Notes: generated by a model from the sequence alone, not told the origin. Shown: positions 1 to 9,101, counted from the first letter of the stretch. The stretch is 34,928 nt of DNA from Steroidobacteraceae bacterium (GCA_019634895.1 JAHCAM010000026.1:1-34928); one strand, 5' to 3'. Program-made: numbers and translations.

Positions 1-3000
1 CGGCTTCAGCCGCGGCGCCGCGGCCGACCAGGCGGATGCGCGTGACCAGGTCGCGCGGCTGTTCCACCGGACGGCCGGCGCCGACGAAATCGCGCATGCG
101 GTTCAGTTCGTCGAGGCTCGATTGCAGCACCTCGAGACTGCGCTCATCCAGGCCGACGCTGCCGTCGGCGACGCGGATCACGAGCGATTCGAGCTCGTGG
201 CTGAGGTCGCCCATCGGCGTGATGCCGGCCATGCGCGCGCCGCCCTTCAGCGTGTGCAGCACGCGCTGCAGTTCGGTGACGCGTTCGCGGCTGCCGCGCT
301 CGGCCTTGATCGCGCCGAGGGCGGCATCGGCGGCCTCGAGCAGCTCGGTCGCTTCCTCGCTGAAGATCGCCGCAACGTCGGGGTCGTAGTCCGCGGTACG
401 CGCGGCAGGCGCCGGCGCCTCGGCGGCCGCCGGCGGCGCGGCCGGCTCCGCGGCTTCCGCGCCCTCGAGGTACGGCGGCCGGCCGACGGTGCCGGTGACG
501 CCCGGCGCCTTTGGCAGCACGCCGTGCACGTCGCGTTCGGGCACGACCGCGGCGGCCACGCGGCCCGGCACCAGTGCTTCGAGCGACAACCGCGGCGGCG
601 GCGGCGGCTCGGCCGGCGGCGGCGGCGGCGGCGGGGGCGGCGGCTCGGGCGCGAGCTGCTGCGAATCGGCAAGCTGCGGCGGCTCCTCGGCCAGGCGGCG
701 CTCGAACAGCGCGTCCTGTTCCTCGATGCGGCCGATCAGCCGGTCGAGGTTGGTGAAGTGGCCGGTGTTCTCGTGCACCGCGGCGAGGATGTCCTCGAAT
801 CCGACCACGCAGTCCGCCAGCACGGCGAGACCCGCCTCGTCGAAGGCGGCGTCGTGGTCGAACATGCGCCGCAGCCAGCGATGCAGTGGCTCGGCAAGGC
901 GGATGCTGTGGCGGATGCCCGCCGTGCGCGAGGCGCCGCGCAGCGTGTGGCAGGCCCGGTAGAGTTCCTCGGTGACCGTGTAGGTGCCGACCGCGAGCCA
1001 GGCGTGGCGCAGGTAGCTGCGGATGGTCTCGAGATGGCTCTGGACCTCCTTCTGGTAGATCTCCTGCAGCGAGGAATCGCCACCCTCGGCGTATGCGGCC
1101 GGGCGGCCGATCCATTCCGGCTCGGGCGCGGGCGGCGGCAGCTCCGGCACCTCCAGGCGCTTGGTCAGCTGCGTTTCGTCGATCTGCGGAATGACGAGCG
1201 TGGGTTCGCCGGGCGCCGGCGCCGCGGCAGCGGCAGCGGCGATCCCTGCGGGCACGGGCTGTCCCGTGGCATGGGCCTCGGCGCGCGCGGCCAGGGACTC
1301 GGCCCCGGTCACCGGGGCGCCCCGGCCCTCGAGTTCGGTGACGAGCGCCGGCAGTAACGCGATCGCCTCGCGGATGGTCGCCAGCATTCCGGCATTGCGT
1401 TCCAGCGTGCCGTCCAGCAGGCGGTTCAGCAGGTTCTCGATCGACCAGGCGAAATCGCCGACGCGGCGTGCGCCGACCACGCGGCCGCTGCCCTTCAGCG
1501 TATGGAAGGCGCGCCGCACGCGCGTGAGCGACTCGCGGTCGGTCGGATTCTCCTCCCAGAGCGGGAACAGCCGGCCGATGACCGCGATCTCCTCGCGCGC
1601 TTCCTCGATGAAGAGCGCAAGCAGTTCGGGATCGACCGCGGCGCGCGCCGCGGCGGCGGGCGCGGGTGCAGCGGGCGCGGGCACCGGCTTCGGCGCCGGC
1701 GCCGGGCGCGGCTCCGCGGCACGGACCGGCGCCGGCCCGACGGCCGCGGCCGCGCGCTCCTGGTCGAGGAAGCCCAGGCAGCGCTCGGCGTTGTCCAGCA
1801 TGTACCAGGGGTCGCCGCGGCCGGCCTGCAGCGTCTCCATGTAGTACTCGATGCCGACGATCGCGTCCGCCAGCCGGTCGACGTACTCGTCGTTGCGCGA
1901 CAGGGCGCCGGGGCCGAGCAGCGCCGCGATGTGCTCGCCGATGCGGCGCATGACCTCCATCGCGCGGTTGCGGCCGAGCAGCAAGAGCCCCGCGGTGATC
2001 CCGCGCGCCAGCGCCGGGGCGGCGTCGAGGCCCGCGCGGTCCGCGGTGGGATCGAGCGACTGCCCGAGCAGCTCCTTGACCCGCGCCAGGTTGACGATGC
2101 ACTCCCGCAGCACGGTCTCCGTGACCTGGCGGAACTCGGGATCGGCCTCGGCGTCCGGCGCCGGCGCGCCGGGCGGCATGATCAGGCGCACCAGCGCGTC
2201 GTCGAGGCCGTCCTCGATGCCGATCAGGGTCGCCGCGATGCCGATCAGCGTGTTCTGGTCGGCCGGCGCGCGGCGCGCGATGATGTCGCCGAGCCGCCCG
2301 AGCTCGCCCTGCACCTGCTCGCGCACCGAGCCGAGCCCCAGCACCGCGAGCGTGTCGCCGATCTTCTTGAGCAGGTCCACCTGCGGGGCCAGTTCCTCCG
2401 GCGGCCCGCCCTTGCGCGTGTACAGGTCGAGCGCGTCCTTGACCCGGCCGAGGTCCTCCTTGATCGCCGCCGCGACCGTGCGCATCAGGCGCACCGACGG
2501 CGCGGACAGCGACTCGCGCTCCTGCTCGACCGACTCGTCGATCGGCAGCAGCTCGTCGAGCCGGAAGGAGCTGCGCACCGCGTCGATGCGATCTCCGGGC
2601 GTGCCGGCGCGGGCGACGTAGAACAGCAGGTTGTTCAGCAGCTCGATCGGCGGGCTGGCCGCATAGCTCTCCTCGCCCTGCGCGTAGAGCCGCTTCAGCT
2701 CGCGGTCGGCGTGGCCGAGCAGCCGCTTGATGGTGACGCTCGGCTGCAGGCCGCCCGCGGCCAGCGCATCGAGCAGCGCGCCGGTGACCCACCACAGCTG
2801 GTACGCGGCGACCGTGGTCGCCACCGATTCCATGCGGTTGGCGACCTCGGACAGCGCGGCAAGGCCGTGGTCCTCGCCCTCGTCGCGGATCAGCGCCAGC
2901 AGCCCGGCCTGGAACCTCGGCCGCAGCCGCCGAGCCCATTGCGCGACCGTCACTTTCTGGCTGGCCGGCGGCGCCGCGGGCGGCGGGGCGCGCTCCGAGC

Positions 3001-3442
3001 TCAGGTTGAGCGACAGCAGCGTGCCTTCGGAAAGCAGCGGCGCGCCGCGCACCGCGCGCAGGTCGTTCAGCAGCGGCAGCAGCACCAGCGCCAGGTCGCG
3101 GCCGCCGCCCAGCACGCGCTCGAGGTAGGTCGGCAACTGCACGCTCGCGCGCATCAGCGCGTCGAGCCCGTCGGCATGCTGGCGCGCGTCGGTGTCGCTG
3201 CCCGCGAGCCAGCGGGCGCTCTGCTCCATCTCCTCGGCCAGCAGGGCGGCCCCGTACACCTCCACCACCCGCAGCACGCCGCGCGCGCCGTGCATCAGTT
3301 CAGCGGTCTTCGCCACCGGCGCCTTGTCGGCGGGCGTCTCCGCGGCTGCTTCCAGCGCAACGCGCACCTCGTTGAGCGTCGCGGCGAGCTCGCGCGCGAC
3401 GAGGTGCAGGGCCTGCTCGTTGACGGAGGGGTAGTCGGCCAC
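1..3442 (-). CDS. chpA: ChpA, multi-Hpt CheA-type histidine kinase of twitching motility (3' end outside window)
   Basis: Hybrid CheA-like kinase that phosphorylates PilG/PilH in the type IV pilus chemosensory pathway. The reading frame is open from a GTG at 3442 to the window edge, 1147 codons without a stop. The first ~350 residues resemble the ChpA N-terminal domain (MHGARG near residue 51; ELLNNLLFYVARAG further on). Three canonical Hpt modules follow, with phospho-accepting histidines at about H647 (HTLKGSGR), H832 (HTLRGASR) and H1063 (HTLKGGAR). Pro/Ala-rich linkers separate them, including a run of nine prolines near residue 935. The dimerisation, ATPase, CheW and receiver domains expected in this family would lie beyond base 1. 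The GTG sits 12 nt after the pilJ stop with GAGG ahead of it, so chpA is the downstream member of the pilG operon. No pilK methyltransferase gene lies between pilJ and chpA. Confidence 0.93.
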   Translation of the reverse strand, partial: MADYPSVNEQALHLVARELAATLNEVRVALEAAAETPADKAPVAKTAELMHGARGVLRVVEVYGAALLAEEMEQSARWLAGSDTDARQHADGLDALMRASVQLPTYLERVLGGGRDLALVLLPLLNDLRAVRGAPLLSEGTLLSLNLSSERAPPPAAPPASQKVTVAQWARRLRPRFQAGLLALIRDEGEDHGLAALSEVANRMESVATTVAAYQLWWVTGALLDALAAGGLQPSVTIKRLLGHADRELKRLYAQGEESYAASPPIELLNNLLFYVARAGTPGDRIDAVRSSFRLDELLPIDESVEQERESLSAPSVRLMRTVAAAIKEDLGRVKDALDLYTRKGGPPEELAPQVDLLKKIGDTLAVLGLGSVREQVQGELGRLGDIIARRAPADQNTLIGIAATLIGIEDGLDDALVRLIMPPGAPAPDAEADPEFRQVTETVLRECIVNLARVKELLGQSLDPTADRAGLDAAPALARGITAGLLLLGRNRAMEVMRRIGEHIAALLGPGALSRNDEYVDRLADAIVGIEYYMETLQAGRGDPWYMLDNAERCLGFLDQERAAAAVGPAPVRAAEPRPAPAPKPVPAPAAPAPAAAARAAVDPELLALFIEEAREEIAVIGRLFPLWEENPTDRESLTRVRRAFHTLKGSGRVVGARRVGDFAWSIENLLNRLLDGTLERNAGMLATIREAIALLPALVTELEGRGAPVTGAESLAARAEAHATGQPVPAGIAAAAAAAPAPGEPTLVIPQIDETQLTKRLEVPELPPPAPEPEWIGRPAAYAEGGDSSLQEIYQKEVQSHLETIRSYLRHAWLAVGTYTVTEELYRACHTLRGASRTAGIRHSIRLAEPLHRWLRRMFDHDAAFDEAGLAVLADCVVGFEDILAAVHENTGHFTNLDRLIGRIEEQDALFERRLAEEPPQLADSQQLAPEPPPPPPPPPPAEPPPPPRLSLEALVPGRVAAAVVPERDVHGVLPKAPGVTGTVGRPPYLEGAEAAEPAAPPAAAEAPAPAARTADYDPDVAAIFSEEATELLEAADAALGAIKAERGSRERVTELQRVLHTLKGGARMAGITPMGDLSHELESLVIRVADGSVGLDERSLEVLQSSLDELNRMRDFVGAGRPVEQPRDLVTRIRLVGRGAAAEA

Positions 3443-3454
3443 GCCCGTCCGGCC

Positions 3455-5530
3455 TCAGGCGCCCGCGGCGCGCCGCGCCCGGGTGTCGCCTTCCGGTGCC
3501 GCCGCGGGCTTCGCCCTGCGCCCGGCCGGCGTCAGCAGCTGCGGCAGGCGGAAGCCGGCGACCGACTTGCGCAGCTGCGCCGACATCTCGGCGAGGCGGC
3601 CGATCGCCGTCGAGGTCGCGCTGGTGTTGTCCGCGGTCTGCTGGCTGATTTCCCGCAGCACCTGCATGGTGCGCGAGATGTGCGCCGAGGTCGCCGCCTG
3701 CTGGCGCGCGCTGGCGGAGATGTTCTGCACCAGCTGCGCGATCTGGTTCGACACGTCCTCGATCTCGCCGAGCGCGGCGCCCGCGTTCTCGGCCAGCAGC
3801 GCCCCGCCCACCACGTCGGTGGTGGTGCGCTCCATGGAGACGACCGCCTCGTTGGTGTCGGTCTGGATGGTGCGCACCAGCACCTCGATCTGGCGGGTGG
3901 CGTGGCCGGCGCGCTCCGCGAGCCGCTGCACCTCGTCGGCGACCACCGCGAAGCCGCGCCCGGATTCGCCGGCCATGGAGGCCTGGATGGAGGCGTTCAG
4001 CGCCAGGATGTTGGTCTGCTCGGCGATGTCGTTGATCAGCTCGACGATGTTGCCGATCTCCTGCGAGCTCTCGCCGAGGCGCTTGATGCGCTTGGACGTG
4101 TCCTGGATGTTCTCGCGGATCGCGTTCATGCCGTCGATCGTGCGCCGCACCGCGTCGCCGCCCTTGTGCGCGACGTCCACCGCATGCCTGGCGACGTCCG
4201 CGGAACGTTCCGCGTTGCCGGACACTTCCTCGATCGAGGTCGCCATCGCGCCCACCGCGTCGGTCGCGGCGGCGACCTGGCGCGACTGCGCGACCGAGGC
4301 CTTCGCCAGGTGGCCCGCGGCCGCCTGGGTCTGGCGGGCGGCCGCGTCTAGGTGCACCGCCGTTTCGTTGATCGTGGCGACCAGCTCGCGCAGCGCCTCG
4401 ATCGCGTAGTTGATCGAGTCCGCGATCGCGCCGGTGATGTCGTCGGTCACGGTCGCCTGCACGGTCAGGTCGCCGTCGGCGAGCGAGGACATCTCGTCGA
4501 GCAGCCGCAGGATCGCGTCCTGGTTGCGGCGGTTGCGCTCGGTCTCGATCTCGGCCGCGCGGCGCAGGCCGGAGGCCGAGATCCAGGCCAGCAGCGCGCC
4601 GGCGAAGGCCAGCACTGCGACCGCGATCGCAATCAGCGCCGGGCCGGTGCCGGCGAGGCGCCCGGCGGCGGCTGCGTCGCCGGCCTGCGCGTCCAGCCGT
4701 TTTGCGATGCTGGCGGCGGCGGCCGCGAGGTCGGCGGCGGCGCGCTGCGCGGTCGCCAGGGCGCCCGCGCGCTCGAGCGTGCCCCGGGCGCGGTCCTGGT
4801 ACTGCGCAAAGGTCTCGCGCAGCGCAGCCAGCCTGCCGGCGGCCTGGCCGCTGACGGCGGGCACCCCCGCCGAGGCGTCCTCGCCGGCAAGGCCTGCCAG
4901 GAACTGCGCCAGCAGCGCCGTGTTCTCCGAGATGCGCTGCGTCGCCGCGGCCGGGTCTGCGGCCGTGCCCGCGAGCTGCGCGAGGTCGTCGGCCGTGCGC
5001 TGCGCGACCGTTTCGAAGCGCGGCAAGGCCCTGAGCGCCGCGGCGCCGCCCGGCGCCGAAACCGTGTCGCCGGTGGCGGCGAGCACGCGCCCGAGCGCCA
5101 CACGCGACTCCTCGGCCCAGGATTTCAGCTCGCCGGCCGCGTCCTCGGCGGCCAGCACCTGGGCCGAGGTCTCGAGCACCGCGTTCCAGCCCGGTTCGTT
5201 GCCGAGCCGCCGCGCCGAGGGCGAGGACAGCGCGTCGAAGGCGCCGCGCCCGGATTCGATCTCGGCGAGCACGCGCTCGAGCTCCTGGCGCGAGGCGGCG
5301 AGCCGGCCGAAGGCCGCCGCATCGCCGCGGCCGGCATCGGCCGCCTGCGCCGGCATGGCGCCGGCCAGCACCGTGAGCCGCGACAGGTGGCTGCGGTAGC
5401 CGCTGTCGTTCTGCTGCGCGCGGCCCGCGAGCGCGACCAGCAGCGCCGCGGCCAGCGCGGCGGCGAGCCCGGTGATGAGCATCACCGGCATCCAGCGCGC
5501 CGCGGCATGCCTCTCAGGCAGGTTGACCAT
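3455..5530 (-). CDS. pilJ: PilJ, methyl-accepting chemoreceptor for type IV pili
   Basis: Membrane chemoreceptor feeding the PilI-ChpA complex. It has 691 residues, close to the 682 of P. aeruginosa PilJ. Visible parts: a first transmembrane segment at about 13-35, an Ala-rich periplasmic helical region, a second transmembrane segment at about 296-316, a linker, and a cytoplasmic signalling domain whose hairpin tip at about residues 500-545 reads EQTNILALNASIQASMAGE followed by GRGFAVVADEVQRLAERA. The tip is the usual contact site for the CheW-like coupling protein and the kinase. The protein ends with a short basic tail. It lies between pilI (25 nt gap) and chpA (12 nt gap) in one operon. 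No CheR/PilK or CheB-like gene is visible, so whether the receptor is methylated is open. Confidence 0.95.
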   Translation of the reverse strand: MVNLPERHAAARWMPVMLITGLAAALAAALLVALAGRAQQNDSGYRSHLSRLTVLAGAMPAQAADAGRGDAAAFGRLAASRQELERVLAEIESGRGAFDALSSPSARRLGNEPGWNAVLETSAQVLAAEDAAGELKSWAEESRVALGRVLAATGDTVSAPGGAAALRALPRFETVAQRTADDLAQLAGTAADPAAATQRISENTALLAQFLAGLAGEDASAGVPAVSGQAAGRLAALRETFAQYQDRARGTLERAGALATAQRAAADLAAAAASIAKRLDAQAGDAAAAGRLAGTGPALIAIAVAVLAFAGALLAWISASGLRRAAEIETERNRRNQDAILRLLDEMSSLADGDLTVQATVTDDITGAIADSINYAIEALRELVATINETAVHLDAAARQTQAAAGHLAKASVAQSRQVAAATDAVGAMATSIEEVSGNAERSADVARHAVDVAHKGGDAVRRTIDGMNAIRENIQDTSKRIKRLGESSQEIGNIVELINDIAEQTNILALNASIQASMAGESGRGFAVVADEVQRLAERAGHATRQIEVLVRTIQTDTNEAVVSMERTTTDVVGGALLAENAGAALGEIEDVSNQIAQLVQNISASARQQAATSAHISRTMQVLREISQQTADNTSATSTAIGRLAEMSAQLRKSVAGFRLPQLLTPAGRRAKPAAAPEGDTRARRAAGA

Positions 5531-5555
5531 GCTCTTGCCCCTTCACCCTTGCCCC

Positions 5556-6116
5556 TCAGGCCGAACCCTGCAGGAACGCCGCGCTCTCGACCAGCGACCG
5601 CAGGGAGATCACCGGCCAGGCCTCGCTCCCGCGCCGGAACGACCCGGCCAGGTAATGCTCGCACCGTATCAGCGTCGGCGGCGACTCGGCGTTGAATTCG
5701 CGCTCGGCGAAACGGCGGAATCCCAGCACCTCGTCCACCACCAGCCCGGCCGGAATCTCGCGGTGGTTGACCACGATCACGCGCGTGTTGCGCCCGGCCA
5801 CCGTCTCGCCGCTGCCGAAGTACTGCTTCAGGTCGATCACCGGCAGCAGCTGCCCGCGCACGTTGGCGAGCCCCATGATCCACGACCGCGCGCCTGGAAC
5901 GCGGGTGATGGGCGACGGCACTCCCATGACTTCCCGTGCTTCGTCACGCTCCACCAGGAAGGTCTCGCCGCCCATGCGGAATGCGACCCCGATCCACTCC
6001 TGCGCGGCTGCGCCCTCGCGGGCCCCGGCCACGACGTCCCGGGCGCGCTTCTCCAGCGCCAGCAACAGCTCGAATGGCCGGTCGCGCAGGGCCCTCAGGG
6101 TCGGCTCGGGCTGCAT
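5556..6116 (-). CDS. pilI: PilI, CheW-like coupling protein
   Basis: Single CheW-domain adaptor of 186 residues that should link PilJ to the ChpA kinase. The CheW fold occupies roughly residues 40-175: WIGVAFRMGGETFLVE, then GVPSPITRVPGARSWIMGLANVRGQLLPVIDL, the conserved CheW core, and later GLVVDEVLGFRRF and a closing AWPVISLRSLVE. It starts only 4 nt after the pilH stop codon, indicating tight translational linkage with pilH. The size and position match PilI of Pseudomonas and Xanthomonas. Cytoplasmic, no signal sequence. Confidence 0.94.
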   Translation of the reverse strand: MQPEPTLRALRDRPFELLLALEKRARDVVAGAREGAAAQEWIGVAFRMGGETFLVERDEAREVMGVPSPITRVPGARSWIMGLANVRGQLLPVIDLKQYFGSGETVAGRNTRVIVVNHREIPAGLVVDEVLGFRRFAEREFNAESPPTLIRCEHYLAGSFRRGSEAWPVISLRSLVESAAFLQGSA

Positions 6117-6120
6117 CCGG

Positions 6121-6489
6121 TCAACCCGCGAGCAGCGCAGCCTGCGCCTTCTCCACGAGTTGCACCGGGTTCACCGGCTTGACCAGGTAGTCCACGGCGC
6201 CCTGGCGCATGCCCCAGATGCGGTCGGTCTCCTGGCTCTTGCTCGACACCATGATCACGGGGATCGCGCGCGTCGCCGGGTCGTTGGCGAGCGTGCGCGT
6301 GGCGCGGAAGCCGTCCACGCCCGGCATCACGATGTCCATGAGGATCAGGTCGGGCCGGATCTCGCGCGCCTTGCGGATGCCCTCGGCACCGTCGGCGGCG
6401 GAATCGGTCTCGAAGCCGTGGTTCTCGAGCATGCGCCGCAGCTGGAACACCTCGGTCGGCGAGTCGTCCACGATCAGGATGAGCGCCAT
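6121..6489 (-). CDS. pilH: PilH, CheY-like response regulator
   Basis: Stand-alone receiver domain of 122 residues with no output domain. Acidic pocket D8-D9, phospho-acceptor D52 in LILMDIVMPG, conserved S/T region at VMVSS (81-83) and K104 in YLVKP. It sits between pilG and pilI, as PilH does in Pseudomonas. In characterised systems PilH opposes PilG and is linked to retraction and cAMP control. PilH rather than PilG is chosen from position and from the short N-terminus, since PilG proteins carry an N-terminal extension. Gap to pilG 22 nt. Confidence 0.93.
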   Translation of the reverse strand: MALILIVDDSPTEVFQLRRMLENHGFETDSAADGAEGIRKAREIRPDLILMDIVMPGVDGFRATRTLANDPATRAIPVIMVSSKSQETDRIWGMRQGAVDYLVKPVNPVQLVEKAQAALLAG

Positions 6490-6511
6490 GGCCCTGTCTC
6501 CCTCCGCCCGG

Positions 6512-6922
6512 TCATTCGCGGCTGACGTGCCGCTCGATCGCGGACAGCAGCTCGTCGCGCGTGAACGGTTTGGTCAGGTAGTGCTCGGAACCGACGATCC
6601 GCCCGCGCGCGCGGTCGAACAGGCCGTCCTTGGAGGACAGCATGATCACCGGGATCGAGCGGAACACCTTGTTGTGCTTGATCAGCGAGCAGGTCTGGTA
6701 GCCGTCGAGGCGCGGCATCATGATGTCCACGAACACGATGTCGGGCTGGTGGTCGGCGATCTTCGACAGCGCGTCGAAGCCGTCCACGGCCGTGAACACC
6801 TCGCAGCCCTCCTTGGCCAGCAGCGTCTCCGCCGTCCGGCGAATGGTCTTGCTGTCATCGATCACCAGCACCTTGAGCCCGTTCAGGCGGTGCCCGTCGC
6901 TGACAGCCGCGGCATTCTCCAT
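6512..6922 (-). CDS. pilG: PilG, CheY-like response regulator
   Basis: First gene of the pil-chp operon: a 136-residue receiver domain with a ~15-residue N-terminal extension typical of PilG. Acidic pair D22-D23, phospho-acceptor D66 in FVDIMMPRLDGYQ, and K118 in YLTKPFTRDELL. The ATG at 6922 has a strong GGAGG about 8 nt upstream, the best ribosome-binding site in the operon. PilG is thought to stimulate pilus extension and, in Pseudomonas, adenylate cyclase signalling. The 231-bp region to the divergent gshB should hold the operon promoter, but I see only a weak TATGTT (minus strand, 7018-7023) and no convincing -35. Confidence 0.94.
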   Translation of the reverse strand: MENAAAVSDGHRLNGLKVLVIDDSKTIRRTAETLLAKEGCEVFTAVDGFDALSKIADHQPDIVFVDIMMPRLDGYQTCSLIKHNKVFRSIPVIMLSSKDGLFDRARGRIVGSEHYLTKPFTRDELLSAIERHVSRE

Positions 6923-7153
6923 CGGGTACCTCCGGCCCCGGCGCTGCTCCGGCCGGGCGCTTCAAAAAGCTCGCCTGGAGGCGCCCACGGTTTCGACGCC
7001 GGAGCGGCCTCCTTTTAACATATCGGTCCACCCCCTGCCACGCCGGTGCAACGCCCGGCAGGCGGTCGGGACCAGTGACAGGTGTACTATGACAAGCCCC
7101 CCTGACGTGCAGTATCCGCGTCACATTCCCGCCAATCGGCCGGAGGCCGCCCG

Positions 7154-8122
7154 ATGACCGCCCGCCCGAGCCTCGCCGTGCTCATGGACCCGCTCGAAGC
7201 GATCAAGCCGGCCAAGGACTCGACGGTCGCGATGCTCGCCGCCGCCGCCCGCCGCGGCTGCGACACCTGGTACTTCACGCAGGACGACCTCTCGGCGCGC
7301 GACGGCCGCGCGATCGCGCGCCTGACGCCGATCGAGGTCGTGGGCGGCGGCAAGGACGGCAACTGGCACCGCACCGGCACGCCCGTCGTGCGCCCGCTCG
7401 CGGGCATCGGCGCGGTGCTGATGCGCAAGGACCCGCCGTTCGACACCGAGTACGTGTACACCACCTACCTGCTGGAACGTGCCGAGGCCGAGGGCGTGCT
7501 GGTCGTCAACCGGCCGCAGGGCCTCCGGGACATGAACGAGAAGGTCTACACGGCCTGGTTCCCGGATTGCTGCGCGCCGACCCTGATCACGCGCGACATG
7601 GACGCCATGGGCGCCTTCCTCGAGGAGCAGGGCCGCATCGTCTGCAAGCCGCTGGAGGGCATGGGCGGCCGTTCGATCTTCGTGATCGCCGTGGGCGACA
7701 AGAACGCCCGCGTCGTATTCGAGACCCTGACCGGCTACGGCCGGCGCTACGCGATGGTGCAGCGCTACCTGCCGGAGATCGCCGAGACCGGAGACGCGCG
7801 CATCCTGCTGGTGGACGGCGAGCCGGTGCCGCACGTGCTCGCGCGCATTCCCGGCCCCGCCGACCACCGCGGCAACCTGGCAGCCGGCGCGAAGGGCGTC
7901 GGCCGGGCGCTCTCCGACCGCGAGCGCTGGCTGGCCTCGCGCATCGGGCCGGTCATGCGCGAGCGCGGCATGCTGTTCGTCGGCCTCGACGTCATCGGCG
8001 GCTTCGTCACCGAGATCAACGTCACCAGCCCGACCGGCATCCGCGAGCTCGAGGCGCAATGCGGCGGCGACATCGCCGGCGACCTGATGGACGCCGTGCT
8101 GGCGCGCCTGCCCCGCCCGTGA
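7154..8122 (+). CDS. gshB: Glutathione synthetase
   Basis: ATP-grasp ligase joining gamma-glutamylcysteine and glycine to glutathione in the cytoplasm. 322 residues, close to the 316 of E. coli GshB. Family signatures in order: MRKDPPFDTEYVYTTYLLE (substrate region, about 90-108), NRPQGLRDMNEKVY, the ATP-grasp segment CKPLEGMGGRSIF, GDARILLVDGEPVPHVLARIPG, and the metal/phosphate loop EINVTSPTGIRELE near the C-terminus. GGAGG at 7142-7146 fixes the ATG at 7154. The gene overlaps the following tonB-like gene by 4 nt (GTGA), so the two are translationally coupled, an arrangement also found next to the pil-chp cluster of Pseudomonas. Confidence 0.96.
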   Translation: MTARPSLAVLMDPLEAIKPAKDSTVAMLAAAARRGCDTWYFTQDDLSARDGRAIARLTPIEVVGGGKDGNWHRTGTPVVRPLAGIGAVLMRKDPPFDTEYVYTTYLLERAEAEGVLVVNRPQGLRDMNEKVYTAWFPDCCAPTLITRDMDAMGAFLEEQGRIVCKPLEGMGGRSIFVIAVGDKNARVVFETLTGYGRRYAMVQRYLPEIAETGDARILLVDGEPVPHVLARIPGPADHRGNLAAGAKGVGRALSDRERWLASRIGPVMRERGMLFVGLDVIGGFVTEINVTSPTGIRELEAQCGGDIAGDLMDAVLARLPRP

Positions 8123-9015
8123 GCGTCGCCGACCCCATCCGCAGCACCGACGTCACGGTCAAGGACCGCCTGACCGTCACGCTGTTCCTGGCGGGGCTGT
8201 TCCACCTGATCGTGATCCTCGGCATCACCTTCGCCGCGCCGGCGAGGGACTCGAGTGCGGTGCCGACGCTCGAGGTGCTGCTGACACGCAGCACGCTGCC
8301 CGAAACGGCCGCCAACGAGCGCGCAAGCTACCTGGCCGAACGCACGCAGCAGGGCGCGGGCGACCCGCGGACCGAGCGCACGCGGCAGCCGCGCGCGGGC
8401 ACGGCCGCCGAGGACCAGCCGGGAGACGCCCGCGGCGCTCCGGAACAGGCGTCCGCCGAAGAGCTCCGCGGCGGCGATCCGCGCCTGCTGTCGCGGCGCG
8501 ACGCCGAGCCGCGGTTCACGGCGGAAGGCGAACTCGCGCAGCCGTTGCTGCCGGAGCTGCCGCGCGAGCTGCGGGCGGGCGTGCTGTCGCCGTTCGCGGG
8601 CGCCGACGACGCGGACGACGTGGAGCTCAAGGGCGCGGCGCGGCGGGAGCTGCTGGTCACGCCGAGCACCCGACAGTCGGAGGTCGCGACCTACCTCGAC
8701 GCCTGGAAGCGACGGATCGAGCAGGTCGGCACGGTCCACTTCCCGAACGAGGCCCGGCGCCGCCATCTCTCGGGCAACCCGGTCATCGAGGTGGTGCTGG
8801 CGGACAGCGGCGGGCTGATCCGCGCCGGGGTGCTGCACTCGAGCGGCCACGCCGAGCTCGACCGTGCGGCGCTCGAGATCCTGAAGCTGGCCGCGCCCTT
8901 CGAGGCGTTTCCCGCGGAACTCGGGCAACGCCACGACGTGCTGCGCTTCGCCTACGAGTGGCAGTTCGTCGACGGGCGGCTCGCGGGATCCGCGATCGAG
9001 GCGCCCGCGCCGTGA
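8119..9015 (+). CDS. TonB family energy-transducing protein (TonB3-like)
   Basis: 298 residues starting with GTG at 8119, whose bases overlap the gshB stop. The layout is that of TonB: a short cytoplasmic N-terminus, one transmembrane helix at about 18-39 containing a histidine (H29, in LFHLIVILG) at the place where TonB has its functional His, a long charged Gln/Glu/Arg-rich periplasmic stretch, and a C-terminal TonB domain from about residue 195. That domain includes YLDAWKRRIEQVGTVHFPNEARR, then a conserved G-NPVIEVVL and the closing AYEWQF. In P. aeruginosa the homologue in this position (tonB3) is needed for normal twitching and pilus assembly. No exbB/exbD lies in the window, so the energising partner is encoded elsewhere or absent. 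Confidence 0.85.
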   Translation: MSVADPIRSTDVTVKDRLTVTLFLAGLFHLIVILGITFAAPARDSSAVPTLEVLLTRSTLPETAANERASYLAERTQQGAGDPRTERTRQPRAGTAAEDQPGDARGAPEQASAEELRGGDPRLLSRRDAEPRFTAEGELAQPLLPELPRELRAGVLSPFAGADDADDVELKGAARRELLVTPSTRQSEVATYLDAWKRRIEQVGTVHFPNEARRRHLSGNPVIEVVLADSGGLIRAGVLHSSGHAELDRAALEILKLAAPFEAFPAELGQRHDVLRFAYEWQFVDGRLAGSAIEAPAP

Positions 9016-9066
9016 CGCGGGAATAAGTCCTCTCGCAAACCCGCCGGTGCGCGTTTCAATTCCGCT

Positions 9067-9095
9067 TTGACCGGCCGGTCCACGCGGCCGATACT
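9067..9095 (+). promoter_or_regulatory. Sigma-70-type promoter for yqgE, placed for leaderless mRNA
   Basis: TTGACC at 9067-9072 (5/6 to the -35 consensus), a 17-bp spacer, then GATACT at 9090-9095 (4/6 to the -10 consensus). The expected start of transcription, about 7 nt downstream, falls on or next to the GTG of yqgE at 9102. There is no Shine-Dalgarno sequence in front of that GTG, and an in-frame TAG at 9096 rules out a longer ORF. Confidence 0.6.
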
Positions 9096-9101
9096 AGTGC
9101 C

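Noticed and set aside
144..2939. 931-codon minus-strand frame overlapping chpA
   Set aside because: Out of frame with the Hpt motifs and of Arg/Gly/Ala-rich composition; the true chpA frame is open through the left edge and carries the HTLKG motifs.
1502..4351. Very long plus-strand open frame (949 codons) opposite chpA and pilJ
   Set aside because: Arg/Asp/Gly/His-rich translation without domains; the minus strand encodes recognisable ChpA and PilJ, so this is a GC-rich antisense shadow.
7018..7090. Promoters for pilG (TATGTT, minus, 7018-7023) and gshB (TACTAT, plus, 7085-7090)
   Set aside because: Neither has a -35 at acceptable spacing; too weak to call.
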